DNA of 64,000 nucleotides from assembly GCF_949987535.1 (NCBI RefSeq), contig NC_080073.1:21200116-21264115 (forward strand), in the 5' to 3' direction. Position numbers and translations under genes: made by a program. Of the stretch, positions 46,343 through 58,010 are shown piece after piece. Each line of letters starts with the position of its first letter. Position 1 is the first letter of the stretch. Below the pieces are notes generated by a model, which saw nothing but the letters and a program-made list of their open reading frames with translations, was not told where the DNA came from and made no database searches. This DNA is from Balaenoptera acutorostrata (Eukaryota > Chordata > Mammalia > Artiodactyla > Balaenopteridae).

Positions 46343-46708
46343 GGGCTTCCCTGGTGGCGCAGTGGTTGAGAATCTGCCTGCTAATGCAGGGGACACGGGT
46401 TCGAGCCCTGGTCTGGGAAGATCCCACATGCCGCGGAGCGACTTGGCCCGTGAGCCACAACTGCTGAGCCTGCGCGTCTGGAGCCTGTGCCCCGCAACGG
46501 GAGGGGCCGCGATAGTGAAAGGCCCGCGCACCGCGATGAAGAGCGGTCCCCGCACCGCGATGAAGAGTGGCCCCCACTTGCCGCAACTAGAGAAAGCCCT
46601 CGCACGAACCGAAGACCCAACACAGTCAAAAAAATAAATAAATAAATAAATAAAGTAACTATAAAAAAAAAAAAAATTGGAGTCATCAAAATATTCTTTA
46701 AAAAAAAA
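46343..46708 (+). mobile_element. CHR-type SINE with two-part 3' tail and internal 24-bp duplication
   Basis: Canonical head (GGGCTTCCCTGGTGGCGCAG), B box GGTTCGAGCCC, tail AAATAAATAAAT to 46654. Then follow about 54 non-SINE bases with a second and third A-run before the right copy of AAAACATTG(G/A)CAGA (46329-46342 and 46709-46722). So the extra sequence is part of the insertion. A 24-bp unit, CGCACCGCGATGAAGAG..., is tandemly duplicated at 46527-46550 and 46551-46574. Confidence 0.92.
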
Positions 46709-46829
46709 AAAACATTGACAGAATTTACTTCTGTGGGGCAGGGGATGGTGCCTGGTGAGGACGAATGTTTAACCAATTTCTATCACTATATAGTTCTGCA
46801 TTGATGTCACAATAAGCATGTTTCTTACA

Positions 46830-47060
46830 TTAAATTTTTTGCTTAGGTAATATATGCACATGGTACAAAGCTCAAATGATATAACAGGGTTTGTAATGAG
46901 AAATGAGACTCTCCTGTCTGTAGGGGACCCACTTGCTGACCTGGATCTCCGAGGAAACCACTGTTAGCAGCATTCTGTGTATCTTTTCAGACTTAAGCTG
47001 TTATGTACGAATATGCATACATATATAACAATATTATTTTCGTATGTTACATATATTATA
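46830..47060 (-). repeat. Old L1/HAL1-type 3' UTR relic, antisense
   Basis: 'acatggtacaaagctcaaatg', 'gagactctcctgtctgta' and 'ctccgaggaaaccactgtta' then 'gcattctgtgtatcttttca' match antisense 3' UTR of old L1/HAL1 elements. Confidence 0.5.
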
Positions 47061-49204
47061 TTTATATATTTATTTTATATTTTATATGTTTATTTCCACA
47101 TATACAGAAAAGATGGTTAATTTTGAAAAAAAGAAATAAAACAGGAAAGACAAAATTATTTAATGTGTTGAATTGTAAATCATTCTAATCTAGCCTGAGT
47201 AGTATAGGATTTATAGATCACAGTGGCTCTCTTAGCCTGAATTCATTCTATTTTGATATATTCCCAACTTAACTTCAACTTTCAAGATATCGATTACAGA
47301 GACCTTTTCCGTTCTTTACGCCGCTGCCTCTCCCTTACCTCCTCCCAAGCATCGTCTGCGCCCCCAAACCACGCCATTACTCTGTGCGTGTGCGCGTGCG
47401 CGTGTGTATCCGCGCGCGCACGCGCACAAGTAGTTTATGTGGGAAGTGACCCCAGGGAGCGGGAGTGAGAGCCCAGGAGTGACACGGAGAAGTTGCAACA
47501 GTGTAAAGCCGCTGCTGCTGGTGACCATTGCAGGGTCTGCTGGGACCTTCAGAAGAGCTTTCTGAAATGCCTTCCATAACCGTCTGTTGTGGGGGACAAA
47601 GGAGGATGTATTTCTCCCCGAGGCACCCGTTGCTCATTGTGTACCATTCACTTTTGGATTTGATTCTTAATGGTCCCGAGGCAAAACTGTCTGGTTGCAC
47701 AGATGTTAATTATTCGAGACTACTCTTAATTAGTTGTGTGAGTTATTCATTCTGGAACCGTGACAGAAAGCCTCAGCCGCTTTGGTCTCTGAAGACACAA
47801 TCCCAGGAGCTTTCCAGGAGGTTGGTTTGCCGCCCCTCCCCCGTGTCTCTCTTCCTTCTTGAACCAGAACATTTCGGTTTAGTCAGACTCACAGAGGCCA
47901 CCCCCCATGGGGACCTTTAAAATTAAATGTTCAGGATGTACATGATTTTTAAAAGCCCCTTGCACATACGAGCTAAAAGCTTCAGTGTCACTGCCCAGTG
48001 AAATTATTCAGCTTGTAATCAAGTGGCATTGTGGAGGACCTGGTGGGCTCTGTGAGCTGACCATTCATTTTCCTTTGACTTGTAATTTCCCTTGCTCTGG
48101 TGATTTGTGCATTGCGCTGCGCAGTGTATTAAGCACGTTGGCTGCCTTCAAGACCATCTAAATAATTAAAGCTTTATTGAGGAGAGCGTGGTACAAATTA
48201 GTTCATTACAGCCTCCTATAAGCGCAAAACTGGGAGGCAGGATCTGTTCCTCATAGAATACTCATATGGACAGAAGGAATCACCTCGACGGTCATTTTGA
48301 AAGAGTTTACTGGAAGACATCACTGGTCTGTCCATCTGGGACCTCACCCTTTTTTTTTTTTTTTTTTTAACAGAACAATTGGTAGCAAAAAAGCTACCTT
48401 CACAATGAAGACCAGCTCCAGGCAGGAGGAAATGAAGCGCTTCAGGCAATAAAATATATGCAAGAGGAAAATGACTTCCACTAGATTTATACCGGGAGGT
48501 GAAATAGACCAATGCTCATTTTAAAGAAATTCAGACCCACCATTCTTTTTATGAGTCTCTACACAAGAGTTTGGTTGGCAGGGAGAAGAGGAAAGTGTGG
48601 CGTGTTATAATCACAATTTAAACTCGGCTTTGCAAAATAAAGTGGATTGTTAAAAACAATGAAGTAGTTCTATATATACCACCATGGAAGGATACCCAGA
48701 ATATGATAAAAGAACAAACAAGAAACAGAGTAATAGCCATAATATAATCCCATTTGTGTAAAATCAAATTATTAAAAACTTTATATAGAGTGTATGTATG
48801 TTTATGAATGTATCAAATAATACCTGCAGGGTAACACAACCAGTTATTTTGGTGTCTCCTCTGGGAGAAGCAATTGCTGTTAGGAAAGGGGAGGGTTAGC
48901 TTTTATTTGTTATATTACACCACAAATTTCAAAATAAATTGGAGAAGAATACATTTTTTAAAATTAGCTGAAGAATTTTATTATTGCAAAAATTCAGTTG
49001 TGACAGTTAAACTAGAGTCCTAAAACATTTTACAGCAAAGGAATTATAGAGAAAATTGATTTTGATTTCATAATTTTCAAAGAATCTTAAAAAAGATGAC
49101 ACTCTTTAGTAGCAAGAATATTAAACAGCAGATCTGAAGAAAAGTTTATTTTTTCTGAAATCTAGTTTATTTTCCCCACCTGTCTCAGAAATATTCCTCT
49201 TACA
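47061..49204. other. No supported gene; alternating purine-pyrimidine tract and T19 run
   Basis: 47383-47428 is a TG/CG alternating tract. T19 at 48350-48368. The 130-codon plus frame at 47528-47920 shows no domain and no splice or start context that I trust. 47930-48190 is repeat-free and looks like conserved non-coding DNA. Confidence 0.4.
47383..47428. repeat. TG/CG alternating tract with Z-DNA potential
   Basis: TGTGCGTGTGCGCGTGCGCG, then a TATCC phase break, then CGCGCGCGCACGCGCACA. Alternating pyrimidine-purine steps with many CpGs favour left-handed DNA. Confidence 0.85.
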
Positions 49205-49460
49205 TCAAAAGCAGGGCAGTGATTTAGAAGGAAGCGTGCATGGGGTTTGGAGTCAAAGAGAACTATCCTCAAATCCTGCCTCCCTTACTTATTAACTTTG
49301 TGACTCAGAGCAGCATAGTCTTATTAAGCTTCTGTTTTCCGCCCCCCCCTGTAAAATGGGGGGAATAACAAAACTGGATCATTGTAAAACTTAAGATAAT
49401 GTTTATAACAGGCTTAACCTATTGGCTGGTATAAAATAAGCATGCAATAAATGTTAGCTC
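49205..49460 (+). repeat. MIR SINE relic
   Basis: 'ggggtttggagtcaaagaga', 'caaatcctgcctcccttac', 'taactttgtgactcagag', 'ctgtaaaatggggggaataac', 'gcatgcaataaatgttagctc' in MIR order. Confidence 0.85.
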
Positions 49461-49514
49461 TTTGTAGGTTTTGTAGAATATATTACCCTTCAACATAGCC
49501 CATATAGCAGTACC

Positions 49515-49885
49515 TTCCTTGGGAGGTTTATATATCCCAGCCCTGTTCAATTCAAGAGTGGACAAATGACTTGCTTCTGCCTGTGAAGAAGAACTATCTA
49601 TCTAACAGGTAGAACTATCACTTCCAAGAAGATGCATTAAGAGTCAGTTCATGATTTACATTGTTCTCTTTTGTCTCTCCCATGGTACCAGCCATGTTTC
49701 AGGTAGGGGCTGTGCCAAAAGCCTGAATCTGGGAGTGAAAGCAAACACGGAACATGTTGCCAATCCGCAACAGCCATGATGTCTAGCGTGAGTGAGAAAT
49801 CGACTTCAACGGTGTAAGTCACTGAGATTTCGGATTGCTTATTACTGAAACTCAACCTAGTCTACCTGACTGATACATACACCTT
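49515..49885 (+). mobile_element. MLT1-like (ERVL-MaLR) LTR relic
   Basis: 'gacttgcttctgcctgtga', 'agtcactgagatttcggattg', 'aactcaacctagtctacctg' and terminal 'actgatacata' match the 3' half of a MaLR-type LTR. Confidence 0.55.
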
Positions 49886-50469
49886 CCCTTTTGGCTGAAA
49901 ATTCTTGGGCAGGTTTTTTTGTTATTAGCAGTTAGATTTCTCAGTTGTAAATATTAGAACTCTCTCTACTTAGTTTAAGCAGAGATGTAGTTCAGTGAAG
50001 GATGTTAGGTAGCTCACTGCATCTCTGGATGGCCCAGTAAGAAAGCTGGGTCTACTCAGCCAGGAACAACGACCAGACTAGTTTGCATGTCCGCTTCAGT
50101 GGAGACAACACAGCTGATGCCTCTGGAAAGGGGCTTTGTAATTTGCACTGCCTGTGTTTGACCCTGATCTGAATCCTTTGACTGGACCCTCCATCATTCC
50201 TACTTCTAGTAGCTGGAAGTATCTGCCACCATCACACCAGAATAGAGTCTATCAGGTATCTGCATCCAGTTGGCAGAGCCTACATCATATGCCTGCGTTT
50301 AGATACAAGGGAGGCTGAGAAAGTGTATGTCTGGCTTCTACTTTGGGGAGATGCAAACTCGTAAAGCAGAACATTCCTCAAACACAGGAAAAGCGTTCAA
50401 ACATGAGGAGTGGCAAAAAGCAATTGACAAATATCCACAACAAGGCTCTATTCAGAAAAGTACAGCTTG
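49886..50469. other. No gene or repeat recognised
   Basis: Nothing supported. Confidence 0.5.
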
Positions 50470-50690
50470 CTATGATACAGAACTGTGTGCGCCAAGACAG
50501 CAGCCAATGGCCACATGTGGCTATTTAAATTTAGTTTAAATCAAGTGTAATTAAAAATTCAGTTCCTCCATCTCACGGACACATTTCAAGTGGTCCGTTG
50601 CCACGTGTGGTAGGCGGCTAATGCACTGGACATTGTAGTTACACAACACTTCTGTCATTGCAAAAAGTGCTTTCGGACAGCACTGATACA
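50470..50690 (+). mobile_element. Palindromic DNA-transposon relic
   Basis: 'caatggccacatgtggctatt', AT-rich centre, then 'ggtccgttgccacgtgtggta' and 'tgcactggacattgta': inverted, self-complementary layout of a common mammalian non-autonomous DNA transposon. Confidence 0.5.
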
Positions 50691-51449
50691 GAGAAGTGAG
50701 CCTGATGTTGTTCTGAACTAATCGGCACCAGAAAGAGATGGCTGTGGGGTGTGGTGAAGGACAGCACGTGGAGTGTCCACAGGCTCCGGTTTCCAGTGAC
50801 AGCACCACACCTTTGTGACATTAGGCAGATCTTTCAGTCTTTTCAGGACTTGATTTTCACATCTGTCAAACAAGGGCATGGTAATTGTCATGGAGTAAGT
50901 CCCCTCAGGCAGCCCCCCCGACAAGACTCCGGTAATTGGCCTCCTGCTGCCACCTGTATTGAGTAGATTCCTGGGTCACAGAGCATGTAGTGGTGAGGAA
51001 GGGGTGAGGGGTGGATTTCCACTCTACAGATGAACCCTTGAGGATTGTAACCTTAGCTCCTTTTCCCTTTTGGTGGGTACCTTCTTGTCCCATATCCCCT
51101 GCAGATCTGGATTCACCACGATTTTGGCTAAGTGTAGGGAATTTCCAGGCTAGCACTTCAGTGTGGACAAAGATAATTATCAACCACAATCTCACGTGGT
51201 ACAGGGAACAGTTTCAGAGCTCAGTGTTGAGCTTCTGTTTCACTCCTATTGAAAAACTGGTGCCTCCAGCCTCCAGCTCTCCTCTTCCTTGCTCATTCAC
51301 CTGACCTTCTGCCCAAGGCTGAGGTCCTCTCTTCCTTACTCTCCTTTCCAAGCCCTGGGCATTCAAGGCCCTTTTCTCTTTGAGTATCACTTAGCCACAG
51401 GACTCCATGTACAAACAAGGGCCAGTTCTTCTATTTCCAACTCACCCTG
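50691..51449. other. No gene recognised
   Basis: Overlapping frames of 60-97 codons on both strands (50551-51304), none with domain evidence. Confidence 0.45.
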
Positions 51450-51900
51450 AATCCATTTACTTCTCTCTGTCTTCACTGCCACCTCCTAGACCAAGCCACC
51501 ACCGTCTCTCATTGGGTAAACTGCTGGGTTCCCTCATTGATTAAATAAAATCTTTAACAGGTGTTAATTTTATATCTGTATGAGAGTCATGATGTTCCTT
51601 TTCTTGGAAAGTTATTTTTTAACACTGCATTCCGGCCACTTAGTTGTTTCCACACCCCATAGCAGTTCATTCTTCACCCAGCAGCCAAAGTGGTCCCTTA
51701 TCAAATGGGTAAACAGAGCATATGCCTCTCCCTGGCTTTAAGACTCTCTCAAAGTTTCTTGTTTCCCTTAAAATAAAACCTAAGGTAACCAGGTGGTCTG
51801 GAGACCATGCAGGATGTTGGTCCTGACTATCTTCTCTTCTACTATTATCCTCCTCTATCAGACCATAGGAAAAAAATCTGTGCATCCATGGAAAACTGTA
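51450..51900 (+). repeat. L2-like relic
   Basis: 'cttagttgtttccacacccc', 'gcctctccctggctttaag' and 'ggtggtctggagaccatgc' resemble L2. 51540-51590 is similar to 52185-52235 (AAATAAAATC(T/C)TTA ... TTTTATATCTGTA(T/C)GAGAG). Confidence 0.4.
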
Positions 51901-52299
51901 CATTATCCAGACTCTAGATGACACCCCTCCAGGCTCTCTGATTTTGATTCTATGGAAGTTATTTCACAACTCTGTAATTTGGCAATGCAAAAATAATCTT
52001 TGTCTCTAGACATGCAAATCTGTTCTATTTGGAAATTCAATTGACTCCCCTCTCACCTGTGAGAGAAGCGAGTTTTGCCTCTCTATATACGTTTATTTCA
52101 ATATTTCTTTATTCCATAAAAATTCGTGCTGTTGTGACTTCTTCTTTGAACCATTACATTTGCCACATTCCATCATGTATTAATAAATTAAATAAAATCC
52201 TTACCAAGTGTTTATTTTATATCTGTACGAGAGTACAATTTTACACTTTTTTGAAAACTATCTTTTACCGTTCCATTCCAACCCCTTTGTTCTCCTTTT

Positions 52300-52700
52300 T
52301 TCTCAAATATTCTAGCTTATTCCCACCTTGGAATCTCTGTACTTGTTGTTTCCTTGTTCCAAAATTCCCTGCTCTAAGATCTTCCCATGGCTGACTTCTC
52401 TTTATTCAGGGTTCAACTCAGATATCACCTCTTCAGAGGGATCTTCCTTTTCCAGCCTCATCCCAAATCTCTATCCCTCTTTTTTGTTGTCCTCTCATAC
52501 TTACTAATTATCTAAAATTTTCTCCTTCATGTATTTGGTCTATTATTTTTTGTCTGGTTCCTTCTTCTCTCTACCCCCCACAAGGTAAGCTCTGTGAAAG
52601 TTGGAACTCTCTATGTCCTCTTCACCACTTATCACTTGCCAGTGCCTGCCAGACAGTAGATACTCAATAAACATATGTTTCTTTGAATGAATAGATGGAT
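52300..52700 (+). repeat. L2 LINE 3' end
   Basis: 'ttgttccaaaattccctgc', 'ggttcaactcagatatcacc', 'caaggtaagctctgtgaaag', 'cctgccagacagtagatactc', 'aataaacatatgtttctttg' in L2 order, ending in GAATGAATAGATGGATG. Confidence 0.85.
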
Positions 52701-52839
52701 GAAAATGATTGAACACCTTAACTTCACCTGAAATTACTTAACCTTTCCAAACTGCAGTTTCATCAATTATCAGATAAATAAATGATACAATAAATACAGT
52801 TTGCTTCAAAATAATAGAAGGGAAAAAGTAGATGAAGAT

Positions 52840-52978
52840 ATAGAGAAAACAAAATTGGGCATGAGTTGGTCATTGTTGAAGCTGGTTGATGGGTGCACAA
52901 GCGTTCAGGATATAGTCTACTTTGAAATATGATTGAAATTCTCCATAATACAAAGTTTTAAATAAAAACAATGTATGC
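52840..52978 (+). repeat. Old L1 3' end relic
   Basis: 'ttgttgaagctggttgatggg' and 'gattgaaattctccataata' followed by 'caaagttttaaataaaa' match an old L1M tail. Confidence 0.5.
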
Positions 52979-53229
52979 TGATTTCCTTTGCTTATTTTTA
53001 GAACAGGTGATTTTAAATCATGTGGTTGGAGAGGATCCTCTGGTCATAATAATGCTAAACCAGATGACCAGACTTACAAATTAGCACTCAAGGATCCCGA
53101 GGCAGCTTCTCCCAAACAAAAATGGTGGATGTATTTCTTGGAGCACGATACATGATTAGATGAAATGATCTTGGAATCCAACTAAAGTCAGGAACCAACA
53201 ATCAAATATCAGAACTTGAGGAGGTAGAC

Positions 53230-53484
53230 GAAGCTGCAATTCCTAATGTATTTATTGAGTCCTACTATGTTCTAAGCACTTAACTAGGTGCTAGAGGTAC
53301 TGTCAAAAACAGGACAAATGTGGTTCCTACCGTCAAGGAGCTTACGGTCCATCAGAAGAGATGGACGAAGATCAGATCGTTACAGTACAGGGAAGGAAGT
53401 ACGAAGTCAGAGCGCCCCAGACAGGGCTCTTAGCTATGGCCCAGAGGAGAGAAAACTAAGGTTTGAGTATCCCTCAAAGAAACT
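53230..53484 (+). repeat. Long ancient mammalian repeat, left part
   Basis: 'tattgagtcctactatgttc', 'acaaatgtggttcctaccgtc' and 'aaggagcttacggtcc': start of the same repeat type as at 56640. Interrupted by a MIR; resumes at about 53700. Confidence 0.5.
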
Positions 53485-53680
53485 ACAGCTAACATGTATT
53501 GATAGTAAGCTCTTACTCTGTGCCAGGCACTGCACTAAACACTTTCCACGTTTGAACTCATTAATCCTCACAACAGCGCTTTAGCTAAAGAAACAAAGAA
53601 GTTAAATCCCTTGGCCAAGGTCACAAACACAATAAGAAGTAGACTTAGAGGCTGAATCTAAGTAACTTGGTTCTAGACTA
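53485..53680 (+). repeat. MIR SINE nested in the ancient repeat
   Basis: 'agctcttactctgtgccaggc', 'ttaatcctcacaacagcgct', 'cttggccaaggtcacaaac' in MIR order. Confidence 0.8.
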
Positions 53681-53699
53681 CACACTTGTCACCAGGATG

Positions 53700-53960
53700 C
53701 AATATAGCCTCCCAGGTGAAGTTAATTGGGCTAAGGAAGGAGGGACAAAGAGGGTTCTCATCAGAGGGAACAGCAGCGGTAAAGCTCTGGAGAGGGGAGA
53801 GCACGTGGCACATTGGAGGAACCCAAAGTTCAATACGTTTGGAGTTAGAGTGGGAGAGAGAACGTGATAAGAAACTGTGGAGCGAATCTGGGCAGCGATG
53901 CCAAAGGATAGAGTCTAGGAAGAGCAAGCACTCAGCGAGAGGGGAGCCAAGTTAAAGCTG
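53700..53960 (+). repeat. Long ancient mammalian repeat, right part
   Basis: 'catcagagggaacagcagcgg', 'taaagctctggagagggga' parallel 'ctcagagggaacagcataagc' at about 56965, so it is the same repeat continuing after the nested MIR. Confidence 0.5.
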
Positions 53961-54179
53961 AAGGGGTGGGGACTGACCTTCTGCCAGCAGAATTCTGTCT
54001 CGTGTATGTTTCTGAACCTTCCACCCACCCAACGTGAGGCAACCACTTTCCACTTACCCCACATCGTAATCTCTGCAGTTTCCTTTTGTCTCAAGTTCCT
54101 ACCTTGTATCCTTCAACCTGGTTGCCTCTTCTCAGCTCAGCCTCTCCCGTGGATGCTTTATGAGAAATGCGCGCTGCTT

Positions 54180-54415
54180 GGTAGTTAAAAGCACTGAGAT
54201 CAAATGAAATCTGGATTTGAATCCTGGGCGTGCCACTTACTACCTAGGTGAGCATGGACAAGCATTTTAGCCTCTCTGAACTTCAGGCTTCTCATCTAAA
54301 GGAAGATAATTCTAATAGCTTTAACTCTAAGGAATTTTATGTAGATCCAAGTAAGATAATGTATGTGAAGAATTCAGCCAGTGAGTGGCATATAGTAAAT
54401 GCTCAATAAATCAGG
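54180..54415 (+). repeat. MIR SINE relic
   Basis: 'tggatttgaatcctgggcgtg', 'ccacttactacctaggtgag', 'cctctctgaacttcaggctt', 'gtaaatgctcaataaatcag' in MIR order. Confidence 0.85.
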
Positions 54416-56639
54416 ACTGTTGACTCAGCTTTGTCCTGGCTTGATTCTTGAATGCTTCACTCCTGCTTCATCCTCTTTCTGGCCACTGTACAAGGAAATT
54501 ACATTAGAAATCATGGAAAGTAAGGCTTTTGAACTCGAAATGCCAAAAGGTCCTCTTAAGATGAATAACTCATATTCTTCCTTCCTGGAGAGATGCTGAT
54601 AGAAGGTAAGTGGGACATATCTGTCTTTTCATGGAGCCTCCCTCGGACCATGGGCTTCACACTGTATTCCTTGGGAATTCTTCGGAGGCCTTCTATTCCT
54701 AGGTTTCTAATAACTATGAAAGTATTACTATGGGGAGTCAGCAGGTAAGACAGAAAGGAGTTCGTCTGAATCTTAAGTTTAGTAGAAAATATTTGTGAAG
54801 GTAAAAGGACATTGACAAATGAGTTAGGGAGAAGTTTGATGAAAGACAGAGGAGTTGAGCATTTGAAGGGGTGGGGGGAACTGACATCAATTTTCATTTC
54901 AAAGTGAAGGATGGAATTAAATATGCTGTAAAGCCATCTTATGCTCTCGAGCTAGCATATTGACTAGGGATGGTTGTATTCCTAGAAAGGGAAGCATATG
55001 GTCACATTCCCACTCTGAAAAACCTGATGGCTAATACAAACAAATGTGAACATTATGTCTGCAAGTAATATATAAGGGCTGCTATTTTTCATTCTTTCCA
55101 TGCTTATGATTCTCAAATAGAATATGAATGCTCTGATCCTGTATTTTTGCTCACAAGTGCCCCAGCCCATGCAAACCTTTTTTCTTACCTGAGTCTTTAT
55201 TTCTCATTCATGCTCTTCTCTCTCTGAAAATTCTTCACAGAAAAGAGCATGGGATGCATATCTGATTTTCATTCATAGATAAAATATGACCAAATCCACG
55301 TACGAATGAGCTGGATTTAATGGCGGTATTTCTGTTCCCATAGAATGAGTGGGATAAATAAAATATGTTGCGTACATGTTTGTTTTCACCTTTTTGTACA
55401 CTGAATATAAGTTTTTATGATGGGGAATGGGAGAGGGTGGCAGATTGCAGGGAGAAGAGAACATAAGAAATGCCATTGAACCTGAGGGGCTTACCTTCTG
55501 CAATAAGAGGAATAAGCAACACACACCTGACGCGGTTATGCTGAAAAGGAAAGTCGTCTTCATCTCAGTAGCTTCATTTCTCTCCGAACCAGCATGGCCT
55601 TGAACCACACTTCTTGGAAAGAACTCTGGATTGTTTGCAGTGGGATTCTTGTCCTGGTGGTGGTTTCCAGGATAAATCATAACTTCTCTGCACCTTTGTA
55701 CTTCTCATCTTTCAAACAAGGAGCAGAAGGAAATTATCTCCTTGTTTGTTTCAGCCTTAATGCCATTTCTACATGTTGGCTGTCTTTTGCTGATTTAGGC
55801 AGAAGAAGAAATCATTTTGATTAACCTTTGAACCTGAATTGGAGGGCTAGAACACTGGAAGAGTTTTATGTTACATTCTTTTATCTTAGAGGCCATGGAT
55901 ATCTCCAACAAATATCATAGTATAGTTGTATGAAGGGACATTAAGCAATAATTAAAAAGAATATTCACCCAGTTTTAGGGGCCTGGGAGAGTGCTCTAGA
56001 TATAATGTTAAATAGACAAAAAAAAATCAGGAAACTAAATGGCATAAACAGAATCACAGCAATGATGAAAATTATAGAAGATCAGTGTCCACATTTTAAC
56101 AGTGGTTGACTCCTGCTGGCAGAAATATGTCTGAACCATTTTCTCTAGTTCCCTATGTTTATTCCTTTTCCATACTATTCTATATAGTACATATTCTTTC
56201 TATACACTGTTCATTTCCTGAAAGGAGCATGTTCTATTTTCTAGTCAGAGACGTGGGCTTTGAACAGCTTTCCCTAGCCATGGGTGATGGATTTCTATGT
56301 CTGGAGTCTACAGTTCCTTGTGACAAATGGCAGGAATCTGAAAAACAGCCAGCTGGGTTGGAGATATAGCCTGTGGTCACTCGACAGAGCAAAGCACTCT
56401 CAACTAAATAGCTATCGAATCCCTGGCTTTTGGTGTTATTAGGGTCATGCACCACCCAGAGGAACCAGCCATCCATAAACGACTTTCAAACTATTGAAAT
56501 TGAATAGATTTCCCTGAGCTAGAAATAGGCCACTGACACTGTAGGTGGTTAGGCCGTAATACAGGTGTTTCAAAGAACTTACTTGTGATACAAAGTCCTC
56601 CTCTACTAAAGACTAGACAGTGCCAGAATTAAGCTCCAA
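54416..56639. other. No supported gene or repeat
   Basis: Minus frames at 54556-54897 (113 codons) and 55273-55680 (135 codons) are the longest, but both lack domains and splice borders that I can support. Confidence 0.4.
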
Positions 56640-58010
56640 TAGGCTTTTATTGAATGTGTGCCTTGTGCCCAGCCCTGTGCTGAACATCGGGGATAGAGGA
56701 TGAATAAGATCCAGTTCTGCTCACCAAGGAACTCATAGTCTAGTACTTGATGCAGACATAAAAATAAAGTGTGCTGCCATGAGATGAGAGTGGTGATGGG
56801 AACAGGCGCAGGGAATTGTGGCTGTTCAGAAGGGAAGCTCTAAGTTAATCAAGGGCTGGGGGAGAGTAGGAGGACTCTTCCTACAGGCGACAAAGGTCGT
56901 TGAACTGGGTAGAAACAAGGGATTGGTCTGGCAGCAGTGCTGAGGAGAGAGAAAACACGCCACTCAGAGGGAACAGCATAAGCAAAGCCGGGAGGCAGGA
57001 AACAGCATGGAGTACGACCCTACAAGCCACGCCGCTTTGCTGAGGTGGGAACTGGGAGCCAGAGCTTGGGGAGCAATGAGAATAGAGAAGAACAGAGGAT
57101 CAAGCAGGACCTTGAGGTCTTCTCCTGTGAGGGGAATAGATTAGACCAAGGGATGGCAAGCTAGGGCCTGTTGGCCAAATCGGCCCATCATTGGTTTTTG
57201 TACAAACCATGAGTTAAAAATGTTTTTTTTTTAACTGTCTTAAATAACTATCTTTCAAATATTTATATAACTGCCTACATAATAACCTCAATTTTGCCCT
57301 GGCCCACAAAGCCTAAATTATGTATTTAATCTGGCCTTTAGGAAAACGTTTCTTGGATGAGAATATACCCTGAAAGTGACAGGAAGCCACAGAGGAACAC
57401 ATGGGCTTGGGAATGAGCTTGGGAAGCAGGACAGGAGTCAGGGAGGTAGCTGGAAGCTGCTGAGGCGAGAGATGGGACGTCTTTATTAAGGCAATGGTAG
57501 AGAGAAAGAAGAGAGAAATGCATTTCCGAGAAGGATCTTGAGTCCAGTTTTGCATGTGTTACCCTGGGGACACAGGCATGGAGAAGTCCCCCAGCTGTTG
57601 CATAAAGAAAGCTGAAGCTCTGTGAAGAGAGGTCAGGGCTAAACTCCGGTCTTAAGAGGCATCAATAAATAGGTGGGGACAGGAAATATGCAACTGGATG
57701 AGATCATCTGGATTAAGTATGTCGGTGAAGTGAGAGGGCCAGAGGGCCATGGGCAGAATCTTGGGGACCACAATATTCAAAGTGCTGAAGAAGGATGGAG
57801 AAATCATAAAGGAGAAGAGAATGAATGGGCACAGAGGTGGAAGGAGAATCAGGCATATGTTTTCATGGAAGCCAAAGAGGTAAGTAATTTCAAGAAGGAA
57901 AGGAAGATCAAAAAATATTTCCAAAGCAGCAAAGACTTCCAAAGCGTTACGGACTGAACAAATGTCCTTTGAATTTGGCAATTAGGAGCTTTGGTAAAGT
58001 TACAGAATTT
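56640..58010 (+). repeat. Long ancient mammalian interspersed repeat (~1.4 kb), interrupted
   Basis: 'gtgcccagccctgtgctgaac', 'caaggaactcatagtctagt', 'cagagggaacagcataagc', 'gcaactggatgagatcatctg' and 'atgtcctttgaatttggcaa' follow one known mammalian repeat that I cannot name with certainty. A hAT fossil sits inside it at 57148-57345. No coding frame. Confidence 0.55.
57148..57345 (+). mobile_element. MER20-like hAT transposon nested in the ancient repeat
   Basis: 'gggatggcaagctagggcctg', 'ggccaaatcggcccatca' at the left and 'ctggcccacaaagcctaaat', 'ctggcctttaggaaaacg' at the right are the imperfect inverted halves of a MER20/Charlie-type element. Confidence 0.65.

Noticed and set aside
46275..46776. 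Frames of 90-131 codons on both strands
   Set aside because: They lie in the CHR SINE, whose GC-rich text opens frames on both strands in every copy (also at 1099-1414, 32073-32282 and 63412-63913).
47528..47920. 130-codon plus-strand frame near GC-richer unique DNA
   Set aside because: Considered as an exon, but the text after about 47640 is not coding-like, no acceptor/donor pair fits, and no family is recognisable.
55273..55680. 135-codon minus-strand frame
   Set aside because: No domain, no conserved pattern, no splice sites I could defend; treated as chance.
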